Positions 34,995 through 45,431 of a stretch of DNA of 64,000 nt are shown one piece after another. Source of the DNA: Actinopolyspora erythraea. Its GTDB lineage: Bacteria > Actinomycetota > Actinomycetes > Mycobacteriales > Pseudonocardiaceae. The position numbers were made by a program, and so were the translations under genes. How positions within the stretch are numbered: the first letter of the stretch is position 1; every line of letters begins with the position of its first letter. The stretch lies in contig NZ_CP022752.1 in the NCBI RefSeq assembly GCF_002263515.1, positions 124,001 through 188,000 on the forward strand, given 5' to 3'. A model generated the notes under the pieces. The model did no database searches. It saw only the letters and a program-made list of their open reading frames with translations, and had not been told where the DNA came from.

Positions 34995-35807
34995 GTGCGC
35001 AGACCACGCCTTGTCGCCTCCGACGTCGACGGAACCCTGCTGGACCCCACCGAGCGGGTGACGGAACGGACCGCGCGGAACGCGCGCGGCGTCCACGAAT
35101 CGGGGACGCCGTTCGTGCTGGTGACCGGCCGTCCACCGCGTTGGATCCCCCGGATCGTCGCCGGTCTCGGGGTGGCGGGGACAGTGGTGTGCTCCAACGG
35201 GGCGGTCGTCTACGACGCGGCCGCGGACCGCGTGCTCCACAGCACGTCGATAGACCCGATAGCACTGCGGGACGTAACCGGTGAGCTGCGCGAGGCGCTG
35301 CCCGGCTGCTCCTTCGGGGTGGAGCGCTCGACGAACGGCGCGCACGACCGGCTGGACCAGCAGTTCATCGCCGAGTCCGCGTTCCACCGCTGCTGGCCCA
35401 ACCCCGATCTCCGTGTCGCGCCCCCCGACGAACTGGTCGGCATGCCCGCCGTGAAACTGCTGGTCATGCACGAGCGGATGACCAGCGCCGAGATGGCGGT
35501 CGCGGCGGAGGAACTCGTCGGCGGGCGACTGCAGGTCACCTACTCCACCGGCGCGGGACTGCTGGAGCTGTCAGCACCGGGGGTGAACAAGGCCGCCGGA
35601 CTGGCGCGGGTGGCCGAGGACCTGTCGGTGGACCCGTCCGACGTCATCGCCTTCGGTGACATGCCCAACGACATCCCCATGCTGGAGTGGGCGGGGCACG
35701 GTGTGGCGGTCGGCAACGCCCACCCCGACGTGCGCCAGATCGCCGACGAGGTGACCGCCGGCAACCATGCGGACGGGGTGGCGACGGTGCTCGAACGCTG
35801 GTGGTGA
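34995..35807 (+). CDS. HAD-superfamily (Cof-type) phosphatase
   Basis: 270 residues. HAD motif I is VASDVDGTLLD (nucleophile Asp about 9), motif II FVLVTGRPP, motif III the Lys in GVNKAAGLARV, and motif IV IAFGDMPNDIPMLEWAG. The C2-type cap lies between about 80 and 190. Such enzymes dephosphorylate sugar phosphates or cofactors; the substrate is not defined. Corresponds by position and type to Rv3813c near the mycobacterial galactan genes. The dispersed structured element starts 41 nt after the stop. Confidence 0.9.
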   Translation: MRRPRLVASDVDGTLLDPTERVTERTARNARGVHESGTPFVLVTGRPPRWIPRIVAGLGVAGTVVCSNGAVVYDAAADRVLHSTSIDPIALRDVTGELREALPGCSFGVERSTNGAHDRLDQQFIAESAFHRCWPNPDLRVAPPDELVGMPAVKLLVMHERMTSAEMAVAAEELVGGRLQVTYSTGAGLLELSAPGVNKAAGLARVAEDLSVDPSDVIAFGDMPNDIPMLEWAGHGVAVGNAHPDVRQIADEVTAGNHADGVATVLERWW

Positions 35808-35830
35808 CTTTCGTCGTCGGCGGCTCGTCC

Positions 35831-36033
35831 CGCGTAGCTGCTCGCTTGGCGGAACCTCTCGCGGGCTCTCGCTGCGGTGAGGCCCGACATCGGGTAGGTA
35901 CTACACAACGTCGGGCCTTCCTCGCGAGAGCACCACGGGAGAACCCTGTGAGTGTGGTGGGTGGTTCTGGCTGGGGGTGTCAGGATCGGGGTTGGTGAGC
36001 CCGGGATGACTCAAGAGAACCGCGGCGGTGCTG
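35831..36033 (+). repeat. Dispersed structured 3' element, copy 3 (interrupted)
   Basis: GGCGGAACC begins at 35848. The inner stem is AGGCCCGAC/GTCGGGCCT, different in sequence from copies 1 and 2 but still fully paired, around the same GTAGGTACTAC loop. The 3' end seems split: GAGAACC occurs at 35939-35945 and again at 36015-36021, after which the expected GCGGCGGTGC follows, as if about 76 nt had been inserted. Confidence 0.75.
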
Positions 36034-36170
36034 GTGGGCGGGCGTGGTGGTACGCGGCTGGCGCCGCTTGGCGCAGCTCGGTTCTTCGGTCCGGTCGGGA
36101 TGGCCGGTCGCGGAACCGTGGGTGTCGCAGCGCACGGAACTCGAGCGCGTGAGGCGGATGCATTGCGAGG

Positions 36171-36232
36171 CAGGGCCGCTCGCCGCGTAGGTCGCTACTC
36201 ACCAGCCGGCCCAACGCAGCAAGGCGCCGCCT
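36171..36232 (-). repeat. Dispersed ~60-bp repeat B, inverted copy
   Basis: Its reverse complement closely matches 43251-43311, sharing GGCGGCGCCTTG, GCGTTGGGCC, GAGTAGCG and CTACGCGGCGAG blocks with a few substitutions and small gaps. Both copies lie a short way beyond a copy of the structured 3' element. No other gene or signal is seen in 36034-36323. Confidence 0.65.
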
Positions 36233-36323
36233 CACGTGCCGGCTACCCGACCACCCGTGCCAGAGCGACCGCCCCAACAACGCGGCGAGGCGCCCTCGGA
36301 GGTTCCGCCACCCGCACCGGTTG

Positions 36324-38803
<2,480 letters not shown>

Positions 38804-38804
38804 C

Positions 38805-40898
38805 GTGACTGACCGGACTTCTCCGACCGAACCGGACCTGGCCGAGTCGGACCACTCGGAGCAGGACTCCCCGGAGCAGGACTCCCCGGAGGGCCTGCCC
38901 GAGACCGAAGCCGGAGAACCGCACCCCCCGGAGTCGGCCTCACCCGCTCCGGGGTCGGACGGCGACTCCGGAACGGCCGTGGGCGAGAGCAAGCTCGCCG
39001 ACTCGGCCACGGTGCGCACCGGCAACAGGCGGGTCGGAACGGGACAGGTGCTGCAGCGGGTGCTGCTGCCACGCTCCGAGGACCCGCTGGACGCGCGTCC
39101 GCTCTACATCGACGAACCGAAGACGGTCGCGCAGCGCGCCACGGTGCTGTCCCGGCGTTCGGTACGTGTTCCGGCGCACACCAACGTCTCGTTCGCCTCC
39201 TACTTCAACGCGTTCCCGGCCAGCTACTGGAAGCGCTGGACGAAGCTGGACGAGGTCGTGCTGCGGCTGAAGGCACGCGGCACGGGCAGGCTGGACGTGT
39301 ACAGGTCCAAGTCGAACGGTGACATCGTTCACCTGGAGGGCACGACCGTCGCCAGCCCCAAGTCGTGGCGCAGGCTGGAGTTCCGGGTCTCCCTCAAGCC
39401 CTTCGAGGACGGCGGCTGGATCTGGTTCGACCTGTTCACCAACGACAGCGACATCGAGGTCGACGAGGCGGCCTGGACCACCGACGTCAAGCTCCCCAAG
39501 CAGCGGGTCGTGGTCGGAACCACCACGATGCGCCCGCAGGACTGCGTGCAGACGTTGCAGACCCTCGGGGAGGACTCCCAGGTCCTCGACCTCGTCGAGC
39601 GCGTGGTGGTGGCCGACCAGGGCGCCCAGAAGATCCGGGAGACCGAGGGCTTCGACGAGGCCGTTCGCCGGATCGGGGACAAGCTCCACGTCATCGAACA
39701 GCCCAACCTCGGCGGTTCCGGCGGGTTCACCCGCGTCATGTACGAGGGGATCTACAACTCCGACGCCGAGCAGGTGATGCTGTTCGACGACGACATCGCG
39801 ATGGAGCCGGACGGCATCCTCCGCTCCAACGCCTTCGCGCGCGCGTCGGTGCAGCCCGTCATCGTCGGCGGACACATGCTCAACCTGCAGGCCAGGTCGC
39901 GGCTGCACACCATGGGTGAGGTCGTCGACACCGGCGTGGCGATGTGGCGGGCGGCCCCCGGAGCGGCCACCGACCACGACTTCGCCGAGTACCCGCTGCG
40001 CAAGAGCAGGAAGCTGCACAAGCTCGTCCACGCCACCTACAACGGCTGGTGGATGTGCCTGTTCCCCAGGGAGGTCATCGAGCGGACCGGGCTGCCGCTG
40101 CCGCTGTTCCTCAAGTGGGACGACGCCGAGTACCACCTGCGCGCCGGGGCACGCGGTTACCCCACGGTCTCGTTGCCCGGGGCCGCGGTCTGGCACATGC
40201 CCTGGACGGACAAGAACGACGCGACCGACTGGACGGCCTACTTCCACACCCGCAACAGGCTGATCCTCGCGGCGCTGCACAGTCCGGAGGACGTGCGCAA
40301 GAACCTGCTGAAGCAGAGCCTCAAGCTCACGCTGCGGCACCTGTTCTCCATGGAGTACTCCACCGTGGCGGTGCAGCTCAAGGCCGTCGAGGACTTCCTG
40401 GCCGGGCCGGAAGGACTGTTCGAGAGCCTGCGCACGGCGCTGCCCGAGGTGCGCGAGCTCCGCGAGCACTACTCCGACGCGCAGACCTTCTCCTCGGCGA
40501 GGGAACTCCCGACCCCCTCGGCGGATCCGATGCTGGCCGAGTCGTTACTGGACCCGCCGGTGCACCCGGCGCGGATCGCCAAGCGCGCCTCGCAGGCGTT
40601 GCTGCACAACCTCAAGCAGCCCGACCCCGAGGCCAAGCGGCGGCCGCAGCTGAACATCCCCTCCTCGAACGCCCTCTGGTTCCTGCTCGGCGCGCTGGAC
40701 AGTGCCACCGTCTCCACCGCGGACGGGAGCGGTACCGTGTTCCGGCGACGTGACCCGGAGGAGTTCCGCAGGCTCGGCAGGCGAGCCCTCGCCGACTACC
40801 GCAGGCTCGTCAGCGAGTGGCCCCGCCTGCGGGAGGCCTACCGCGGGGCGCTGCCGGAACTGACCAGTCCGGAGTCCTGGAAGCGGATGTACGAGTGA
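38805..40898 (+). CDS. glfT2: Galactofuranosyltransferase GlfT2
   Basis: 697 residues, longer than the ~637 of the mycobacterial enzyme because of an acidic N-terminal extension of about 70 residues (Glu, Ser, Pro-rich). It polymerises galactofuranose units alternating beta-1,5 and beta-1,6 on the cytoplasmic face. Seen: beta-sandwich start RRSVRVPAHTNVSFASYFNAFPASYW, the GT-A region VVVGTTTMRPQDC, NLGGSGGFTRVMYEG, the DDD metal motif in VMLFDDDIAMEPDG, WDDAEYHLRAGARG with the catalytic Asp, and WHMPWTDKNDATDW. The GTG is two bases after the glf stop, so they are co-translated. Confidence 0.95.
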   Translation: MTDRTSPTEPDLAESDHSEQDSPEQDSPEGLPETEAGEPHPPESASPAPGSDGDSGTAVGESKLADSATVRTGNRRVGTGQVLQRVLLPRSEDPLDARPLYIDEPKTVAQRATVLSRRSVRVPAHTNVSFASYFNAFPASYWKRWTKLDEVVLRLKARGTGRLDVYRSKSNGDIVHLEGTTVASPKSWRRLEFRVSLKPFEDGGWIWFDLFTNDSDIEVDEAAWTTDVKLPKQRVVVGTTTMRPQDCVQTLQTLGEDSQVLDLVERVVVADQGAQKIRETEGFDEAVRRIGDKLHVIEQPNLGGSGGFTRVMYEGIYNSDAEQVMLFDDDIAMEPDGILRSNAFARASVQPVIVGGHMLNLQARSRLHTMGEVVDTGVAMWRAAPGAATDHDFAEYPLRKSRKLHKLVHATYNGWWMCLFPREVIERTGLPLPLFLKWDDAEYHLRAGARGYPTVSLPGAAVWHMPWTDKNDATDWTAYFHTRNRLILAALHSPEDVRKNLLKQSLKLTLRHLFSMEYSTVAVQLKAVEDFLAGPEGLFESLRTALPEVRELREHYSDAQTFSSARELPTPSADPMLAESLLDPPVHPARIAKRASQALLHNLKQPDPEAKRRPQLNIPSSNALWFLLGALDSATVSTADGSGTVFRRRDPEEFRRLGRRALADYRRLVSEWPRLREAYRGALPELTSPESWKRMYE

Positions 40899-41265
40899 CC
40901 AGCGGGACTTCGGCGGCCCGCTCGCCACGGGTGCCGTTCCGGTGGAACCTTCCGTCGGCCCTCGGGCGCCGACGGGAGGGGCCGGGCCGGTACCGGGCCA
41001 CGTCTCCGGCGTCCCAGCGGGAGCGCGGCGCTGCGGGACTCGCCGACGGCCGGGCCGAGTGCCCGGTCGTCCCGAAGCCCACCGCGCCGGGCGGCGACGG
41101 CCACACGTCGCGTTCGCACGGGCACGCCGGGCCTCGGCGAGGCACCACCGAAAGCGAACCAGGGTGTCGGGCACGACCGGGTACGCGTCTGCGGGAGCAC
41201 AACACCGCTCCCGGCCGCGTGTCCGGATCGTACGTGCCCCGGTCGGAGAGGAAGCCGGAGACGAA
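40899..41265. other. Gap within the galactan operon
   Basis: About 370 nt between glfT2 and the PAP2 gene. Reading frames here have no gene-like pattern on either strand, and no hairpin or promoter stood out. Confidence 0.4.
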
Positions 41266-41853
41266 GTGGACGCAGAGTTGACGAACGTGGTCACCCCCCA
41301 GGACGAGTCGGAGTCGACCACGGCGGAACGGCCGCCCGCTGCCGTTACCTCCGAGACCACCGCGGTGCGCCGAGTGCAGCGCGTGCTGGCCAGGGAGCCC
41401 GTGGTTACGGTCGCCAGGGGTATGTCCAAGTTCGGCGACCACGCGCTCGGCTGGCTGGCGCTGGGAGCGGTCGGGGCGATCACCGACCGTCGCAGGCGCC
41501 GCGAGTGGATCCTGGCCGCCGCCGGGGTGGCCGCCTCGCACGGCGCCTCGATCGCGGTCAAACGACTGGTGCGGCGCGAACGTCCCGGCGATCCGGGGAT
41601 CCGCGTGCTGGTCGACACCCCGAGCCGGCTGAGCTTCCCCTCTTCGCACGCCACCTCGACGACCACGGCCGCCGTCCTCTACGGCCGGCTGCTCGGACGC
41701 GGCCTCACGCCGGTGCTGGTGCCGCCGATGATGGTCAGTCGTCTGGTGCTCGGGGTGCACTACCCGAGTGATGTGGTCGTCGGTTCGAGTCTCGGCGGTG
41801 CCGTCGCGCTGAGCGTGCGTCGATACGTCAAACGGCGGAGGAACTGTGGCTGA
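41266..41853 (+). CDS. PAP2-family phosphatase (decaprenylphosphoryl-5-phosphoribose phosphatase candidate)
   Basis: 195 residues. The three PAP2 signatures are present: KRLVRRERPGDPG, FPSSHATSTT and SRLVLGVHYPSDVVVG. Two to four membrane segments follow a short acidic N-terminus. The homologue Rv3807c lies between glfT2 and ubiA and is proposed to dephosphorylate decaprenylphosphoryl-5-phosphoribose, the UbiA product, before DprE1 acts. GTG 41266 has GGAG five bases upstream. The end overlaps the ubiA start by eight bases. Confidence 0.88.
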   Translation: MDAELTNVVTPQDESESTTAERPPAAVTSETTAVRRVQRVLAREPVVTVARGMSKFGDHALGWLALGAVGAITDRRRRREWILAAAGVAASHGASIAVKRLVRRERPGDPGIRVLVDTPSRLSFPSSHATSTTTAAVLYGRLLGRGLTPVLVPPMMVSRLVLGVHYPSDVVVGSSLGGAVALSVRRYVKRRRNCG

Positions 41854-43054
41854 CAGGAACGAAGCGGGCTCCCAGCTCGGTGAGGAAACCCCCCGGGGAA
41901 CGGACGAGCGCTCCGACGGGGCGGCGGCGAGCGCCGGTACCGGTGGTGTCGACACCGCCACCGAACAGGACGCGGAGCTCGAACGCGACTCCGAGGCGGA
42001 CGGCGCCGGTTCCTCCGCCGAGAGGGCGGCGCGTACCGACTCCGAGGGGCTGATCGGTTCGGAGGCCGGTGGTGAGGCCGGTGCGCTGGAAACGGAACCG
42101 ACCGGTGAGGGCTCCGCGAGCGCGGCGCGCGACGACAAGTCCTCGGACGCCTACCACGCGAGGGTGGTGGCCGCCGCCGGAACTCCCGCCGGGCTGGTCA
42201 ACGGTCTGCTTCGCGAGCTGCGGCCCAAGCAGTGGGTCAAGAACATCCTGGTGCTGGCCGCGCCGTTCAGCGCGGGTGAGCTCTGGGCGGTTCCCACCCT
42301 GCTGGACGCGGCCGTGGCCTTCGCGGTCTTCTCCATGGCGGCCTCGGGGATCTACTTCATCAACGACGCCCTGGACGTCGAGTCAGACCGTGCGCACCCG
42401 ACCAAGCGCAACAGGCCGATCGCGGCCGGGCTGATCCCGCTGCCGGTGGCCTACGCGGTGTGCGCCTTGTTGCTCGTCGGCTCGCTGGTGGTATCCGGCC
42501 TGGTGAGCATGGGGCTGCTGGCCGTGATGGTCGTCTACGTCGCCGTGCAGCTCGGCTACTGCTTCGGGCTCAAGCACCAGCCGGTGATCGACCTGTGCAT
42601 CGTGGCCTCCGGGTTCCTGCTGCGCGCGGTGGCGGGCGGTGCCGCCGCCGGCCTGGAGATCACCCAGTGGTTCTACATCGTGGTGGCCTTCGGCTCGCTG
42701 TTCATGGTGGCGGGCAAGCGCTACGCCGAGGTGAAGCTCGCCAACGAGACCGGCGCCAAGATCCGCAAGTCGCTGCGCGCGTACTCGGCCTCGTACCTGC
42801 GGTTCGTGTGGGCCATCTCGGCGGCGATCATGATCATGTCGTACAGCCTGTGGGCCTACGACATCAGGCAGGTGGACAACTCGGTCTGGGGGATCATCTC
42901 GATCATCCCGTTCGTGGTCGGCATCCTGCGTTACGCGGTGGACGTGGACAAGGGCGTGGCCGGGGAGCCGGAGGAGGTTGCTCTCAAGGACAGGGTGCTG
43001 CTGGTTCTGTTCGTGATACTGGCAGGCTGCCTCTTCCTCGCTTTCTACCTCTGA
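41846..43054 (+). CDS. ubiA: Decaprenyl-phosphate phosphoribosyltransferase (DPPR synthase)
   Basis: 402 residues. The membrane-embedded UbiA prenyltransferase fold occupies about 115-402 with nine helices; the first Asp-rich motif NDALDVESDRAHPTKRNRPI and the second, YAEVKLANETGAKIRKSLR, mark the active site, and LRPKQWVKNILVLAAPF is the typical start of the family. It transfers phosphoribose from PRPP to decaprenyl phosphate, the first committed step to decaprenyl-phosphoryl-arabinose. Unusual is the 110-residue acidic, Gly/Ser/Ala-rich N-terminal extension; the mycobacterial enzyme is about 300 residues. Last gene of the operon; the structured 3' element follows. Confidence 0.93.
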   Translation: MADRNEAGSQLGEETPRGTDERSDGAAASAGTGGVDTATEQDAELERDSEADGAGSSAERAARTDSEGLIGSEAGGEAGALETEPTGEGSASAARDDKSSDAYHARVVAAAGTPAGLVNGLLRELRPKQWVKNILVLAAPFSAGELWAVPTLLDAAVAFAVFSMAASGIYFINDALDVESDRAHPTKRNRPIAAGLIPLPVAYAVCALLLVGSLVVSGLVSMGLLAVMVVYVAVQLGYCFGLKHQPVIDLCIVASGFLLRAVAGGAAAGLEITQWFYIVVAFGSLFMVAGKRYAEVKLANETGAKIRKSLRAYSASYLRFVWAISAAIMIMSYSLWAYDIRQVDNSVWGIISIIPFVVGILRYAVDVDKGVAGEPEEVALKDRVLLVLFVILAGCLFLAFYL

Positions 43055-43068
43055 GCGAGCTTCTCGGC

Positions 43069-43215
43069 TCCGTCTGCGTGGCGACACGCTCGGCGGAACC
43101 TCTCGCGGGCTCTCGCTGCGGTGAGGCCCGACATCGGGTAGGTACACGCCACGTCTCCGGCGTCCTCGCGAGAGCCGCACGAGAGAACCCGCGGCGGTGC
43201 GAGCCGCGAGAGCGA
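43069..43215 (+). repeat. Dispersed structured 3' element, copy 4 (hybrid)
   Basis: GGCGGAACC begins 38 nt after the ubiA stop. The outer stem GGCTCTCGC/GCGAGAGCC is kept, but the left inner arm (GGCCCGAC) is of the copy-3 type and the right arm (GTCTCCGGC) of the copy-1 type, so they no longer pair, and the loop has lost part of GTAGGTACTAC. It looks like a recombinant or decayed copy. Confidence 0.75.
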
Positions 43216-43219
43216 GTGT

Positions 43220-43425
43220 TTCGGCGCTGCCGCGCCGAAGGAACCGTCGGGGCGGCGCCTTGCGGCGTTGGGCCGCTCTTGAGTAGCGGCTACGCGGCGA
43301 GGCGGCCCGCCCGCGCGAATGCTTTCGACTCACGTGTTCGAGACACGGGCTGTTCGAGCCCGCATGTGATCATCACGACGAACGGTGTCGGCTGCGAGGC
43401 GGGTGTCTCGGCGCTGCCGCGCCGA
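43220..43425. repeat. Two copies of a TTCGGCGC hairpin
   Basis: TTCGGCGC-TGCC-GCGCCGAA lies at 43220-43239 and again, with seven paired bases, at 43408-43425. The second is 19 nt beyond the stop of the minus-strand YbaK gene and the first about 165 nt after ubiA, so they may terminate the converging transcripts. Confidence 0.5.
43251..43311 (+). repeat. Dispersed ~60-bp repeat B, direct copy
   Basis: Counterpart of 36171-36232 in the opposite orientation. Internally GCCGCT-CTTGAGT-AGCGGC forms a small hairpin and GGGCCGC/GCGGCCC an outer stem. Only these two copies were noticed. Confidence 0.65.
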
Positions 43426-43443
43426 AGGGCATCAACCGTCCGC

Positions 43444-43953
43444 TCACTCGTCCGAGGCGACCGGCAGGGAACGGCCGCCGGTTATTCGCACCAGTTCGTC
43501 GTGGGTGGTGGGAAACACCGTGCGGGGCGTGCCGCCCGCCGCCCAGACCCGTTCGTAGTCGGCGAGCGCGCTGTCCACCACCGTGGGCAGCGCTCGGGGA
43601 TGTCCCAACGGGGCCACCCCGCCGATCGCCTGCCCGGTGGCTCTGCGCACCTGTTCCGGTTTGGCGCGGGTGAGCGGTTGCCACCCCAGCCGCTCCACCA
43701 GCGCGTCCGTGTCGATCCGGTGACGTCCGCTGGTCAGCACGAGAACGGGCTCGTCGGCGGCGAGGAACACCAGGCTGCTGGCGATCGCTCCGGGTTCGCA
43801 GCCGAGTGCCGCCGCGGCGTCGGCGGCGGTCCTGGTCGATCCCGGCATCTCCCGGATCTCACCGGTCACTCCGGCCGACCGGAGGTGGCGGGCCACCTCC
43901 TTGCTGCGTTCCGGGAGCAAGCTCTCCGAGGGCACGGTCGTCTCCGACTGCAC
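43444..43953 (-). CDS. YbaK/ProX-type aminoacyl-tRNA editing protein
   Basis: 169 residues. GEIREMPGSTRTAADAAAALGCEPGAIASSLVF, begun at about residue 30, VLVLTSGRHRID with the conserved Lys replaced by Arg-His context, TGQAIGGVAPLGHP and the C-terminal AAGGTPRTVFPTTHDELVRITGG match the YbaK/EbsC family, which hydrolyses mischarged tRNA such as Cys-tRNA-Pro. GGAGG lies eight bases before GTG 43953. It is divergent from a nitroreductase gene across a perfect 20-bp palindrome. Confidence 0.88.
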   Translation of the reverse strand: MQSETTVPSESLLPERSKEVARHLRSAGVTGEIREMPGSTRTAADAAAALGCEPGAIASSLVFLAADEPVLVLTSGRHRIDTDALVERLGWQPLTRAKPEQVRRATGQAIGGVAPLGHPRALPTVVDSALADYERVWAAGGTPRTVFPTTHDELVRITGGRSLPVASDE

Positions 43954-43990
43954 GCGGCGAACCTCCGTACGGTTTTTCGGCGCACTGGGC

Positions 43991-44010
43991 CGACCTGTCG
44001 CGACAGGTCG
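43991..44010. promoter_or_regulatory. Perfect 20-bp palindrome in the YbaK/nitroreductase divergon
   Basis: CGACCTGTCGCGACAGGTCG lies midway between the two divergent start codons (43953 and 44036). Size, symmetry and position are those of a repressor operator, e.g. for a TetR-type dimer; no regulator gene is adjacent. Confidence 0.6.
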
Positions 44011-44035
44011 CACCCTAGCGCACCATACTTCGGGC

Positions 44036-44575
44036 ATGACCGAATCGGCCGGGCGTGGTGCCCGTTTCCCGGAGTCGTTGGAGACGTTGCGTGGCCTGCG
44101 CGCCACCCGTTGGTTCACCGACGCCGAGGTGACCGAGGGTGACCTGCGCTCCGTGCTGGAAGTGGCGCGCTGGACCGGTTCGGCCCGCAATCGCCAGCCC
44201 TGGCGGGTGCACACCGTGCGCGATCCGGACATCCGCGCGGAGCTCGCCGGTTGTGGCGGTTACGCCCCGCATCTGGGGCAGGCACCGGTGGTGGTGTTGC
44301 TGGCCCTGGATCGCAGGGGGGCCGACGCCGAGTTCGACGGTGGCAGGTTCGCCCAGAACCTCATGACCGCCGCTGGGCTGCTCGGGCTGGGCTGCTGCCC
44401 GGCTACGTTCTTCCCGGAGGCCAACGTGGAGCGGGCCACGGCGCTCGCCGGGTTCGGTTCCCCGTGGTCGGTGCGTACCGGTATCGCGCTGGGCTGGCCC
44501 GCGCCCGCCCCGCCGGGCAGGTCCGCGATCCCGCGCGGCAGGCTGCCACTGGACTCCCTCTGGTCGGGGGAGTGA
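44036..44575 (+). CDS. Nitroreductase-family protein
   Basis: 179 residues. The FMN-binding fold is recognised by LRGLRATRWFTDAEVTEGDLRSVLEVARWTGSARNRQPW (from about residue 18), a hallmark N-terminal RxxR-type phosphate site and SxxNxQPW, then QNLMTAAGLLGLGCCP and a final IALGWPAPAP. Electron donor is NAD(P)H in the family; the substrate is unknown. CATACT six bases before the ATG could be a -10 of a leaderless transcript, placing the palindrome just upstream of the promoter. Confidence 0.87.
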   Translation: MTESAGRGARFPESLETLRGLRATRWFTDAEVTEGDLRSVLEVARWTGSARNRQPWRVHTVRDPDIRAELAGCGGYAPHLGQAPVVVLLALDRRGADAEFDGGRFAQNLMTAAGLLGLGCCPATFFPEANVERATALAGFGSPWSVRTGIALGWPAPAPPGRSAIPRGRLPLDSLWSGE

Positions 44576-45056
44576 GCCGGTTCCCGGCGGGGGATCCGTG
44601 CGAGGGGCGTGCCGTGCTTTCACGTGGTGCCGTACGGGCACGGCTGATCATCGGGGTGTCGGCCGCGCCGACGACCGGGACGATCCCCTTCGTGGTCTCC
44701 GGGCGCGCTACCGAGGGACCAGGTCCCGGGCAGCGGTGATCTCGCGGGGGGGGCTGTTCCGGTGGGGAGGTACGACCCGGGTGACGTCGGTTCTTCGTGA
44801 AACGCACCCGGCAACCGGAGCGAACCGAGCCGCGAACGCTGTCAGTAGTGCGGAAATGCTCGGACTTGCAGTGCACCGTGCCCGCTAGATCCGTCCACGT
44901 GCCGTGGTGAACACGTCTAGAGTCGTTTGAGTCCATCGAGCACCCGTTCAAGAACCGAGTACGGCACCGAGGGAACAACCCTCGGAGATTCGTACAGGTC
45001 TCCAGAGAAGGCAGGGACGTACCCGGTCACACGGTTCGACTTGTGGTGCCTGCCTG
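44576..45056. other. Non-coding gap
   Basis: About 480 nt between the nitroreductase gene and the Cys-motif gene. I see no gene-like frame; a weak CTAGA/TCTAG pairing lies near 44886-44920. Composition becomes less GC-rich towards the right. Confidence 0.35.
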
Positions 45057-45305
45057 TCACTGTTCCCCCTCGGTGCTCCCGGTGCCCGACTGCTCAGAGA
45101 TCAGGAGCTCCATGCAGTCCGAACAGGTAGGGGACTGAAACCAGTCCAGCTCGCTGGGGTTCGCCATCGCGCACTGGACACCGCACACCGAAGTGTCGGC
45201 CGACCGGCCGTCCCAGTGCTTGCCCCGGAAGGCGTGCCGGTGCCAGTGAAACCCTGTTCGATCCGGTACAGGCAGCCAGTAGTGCTGTCGTTCGGTGGTT
45301 TCCAT
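45057..45305 (-). CDS. Small Cys-motif (zinc-finger-like) protein, second copy
   Basis: 82 residues: HYWLPVPDRTGFHWHRHAFRGKHW, DTSVCGVQCAMANPSELDW and SPTCSDCMELLI, the same order of motifs as the protein at 7103-7420. Cysteine pairs and nearby histidines could hold a zinc ion. GGAGG lies seven bases before ATG 45305. It is divergent from an XRE regulator, as at the first locus, but lacks the following membrane protein gene. Function unknown. Confidence 0.78.
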   Translation of the reverse strand: METTERQHYWLPVPDRTGFHWHRHAFRGKHWDGRSADTSVCGVQCAMANPSELDWFQSPTCSDCMELLISEQSGTGSTEGEQ

Positions 45306-45336
45306 TTGTGTCCCTCCCTCATTGCTCCGAATAGGC

Positions 45337-45377
45337 GGGCACTTCACCGAGTTCGGGGGTTACCCGACGAAGTGCCC
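45337..45377. promoter_or_regulatory. Inverted repeat between Cys-motif gene and XRE gene
   Basis: GGGCACTTC (45337-45345) and GAAGTGCCC (45369-45377) are perfect complements 23 nt apart in the divergent intergenic space; a candidate operator for the XRE regulator. Confidence 0.5.
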
Positions 45378-45431
45378 TACCGCTATCGTCGCCAGTACTG
45401 ATCACTAGGTGAAGCGGTTAGGTGTCTGCAC

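Noticed and set aside
43345..43365. CGGGCTGTTCGAGCCCG near GTTCGA, resembling a tRNA T-arm
   Set aside because: The loop is not in register with a T-stem (G53-C61 pairs but the next pair does not), and no acceptor or anticodon arm can be drawn around it.
44886..44925. CTAGA/TCTAG pairing as an operator or terminator
   Set aside because: Only five bases, far apart, and no gene ends or starts close by.
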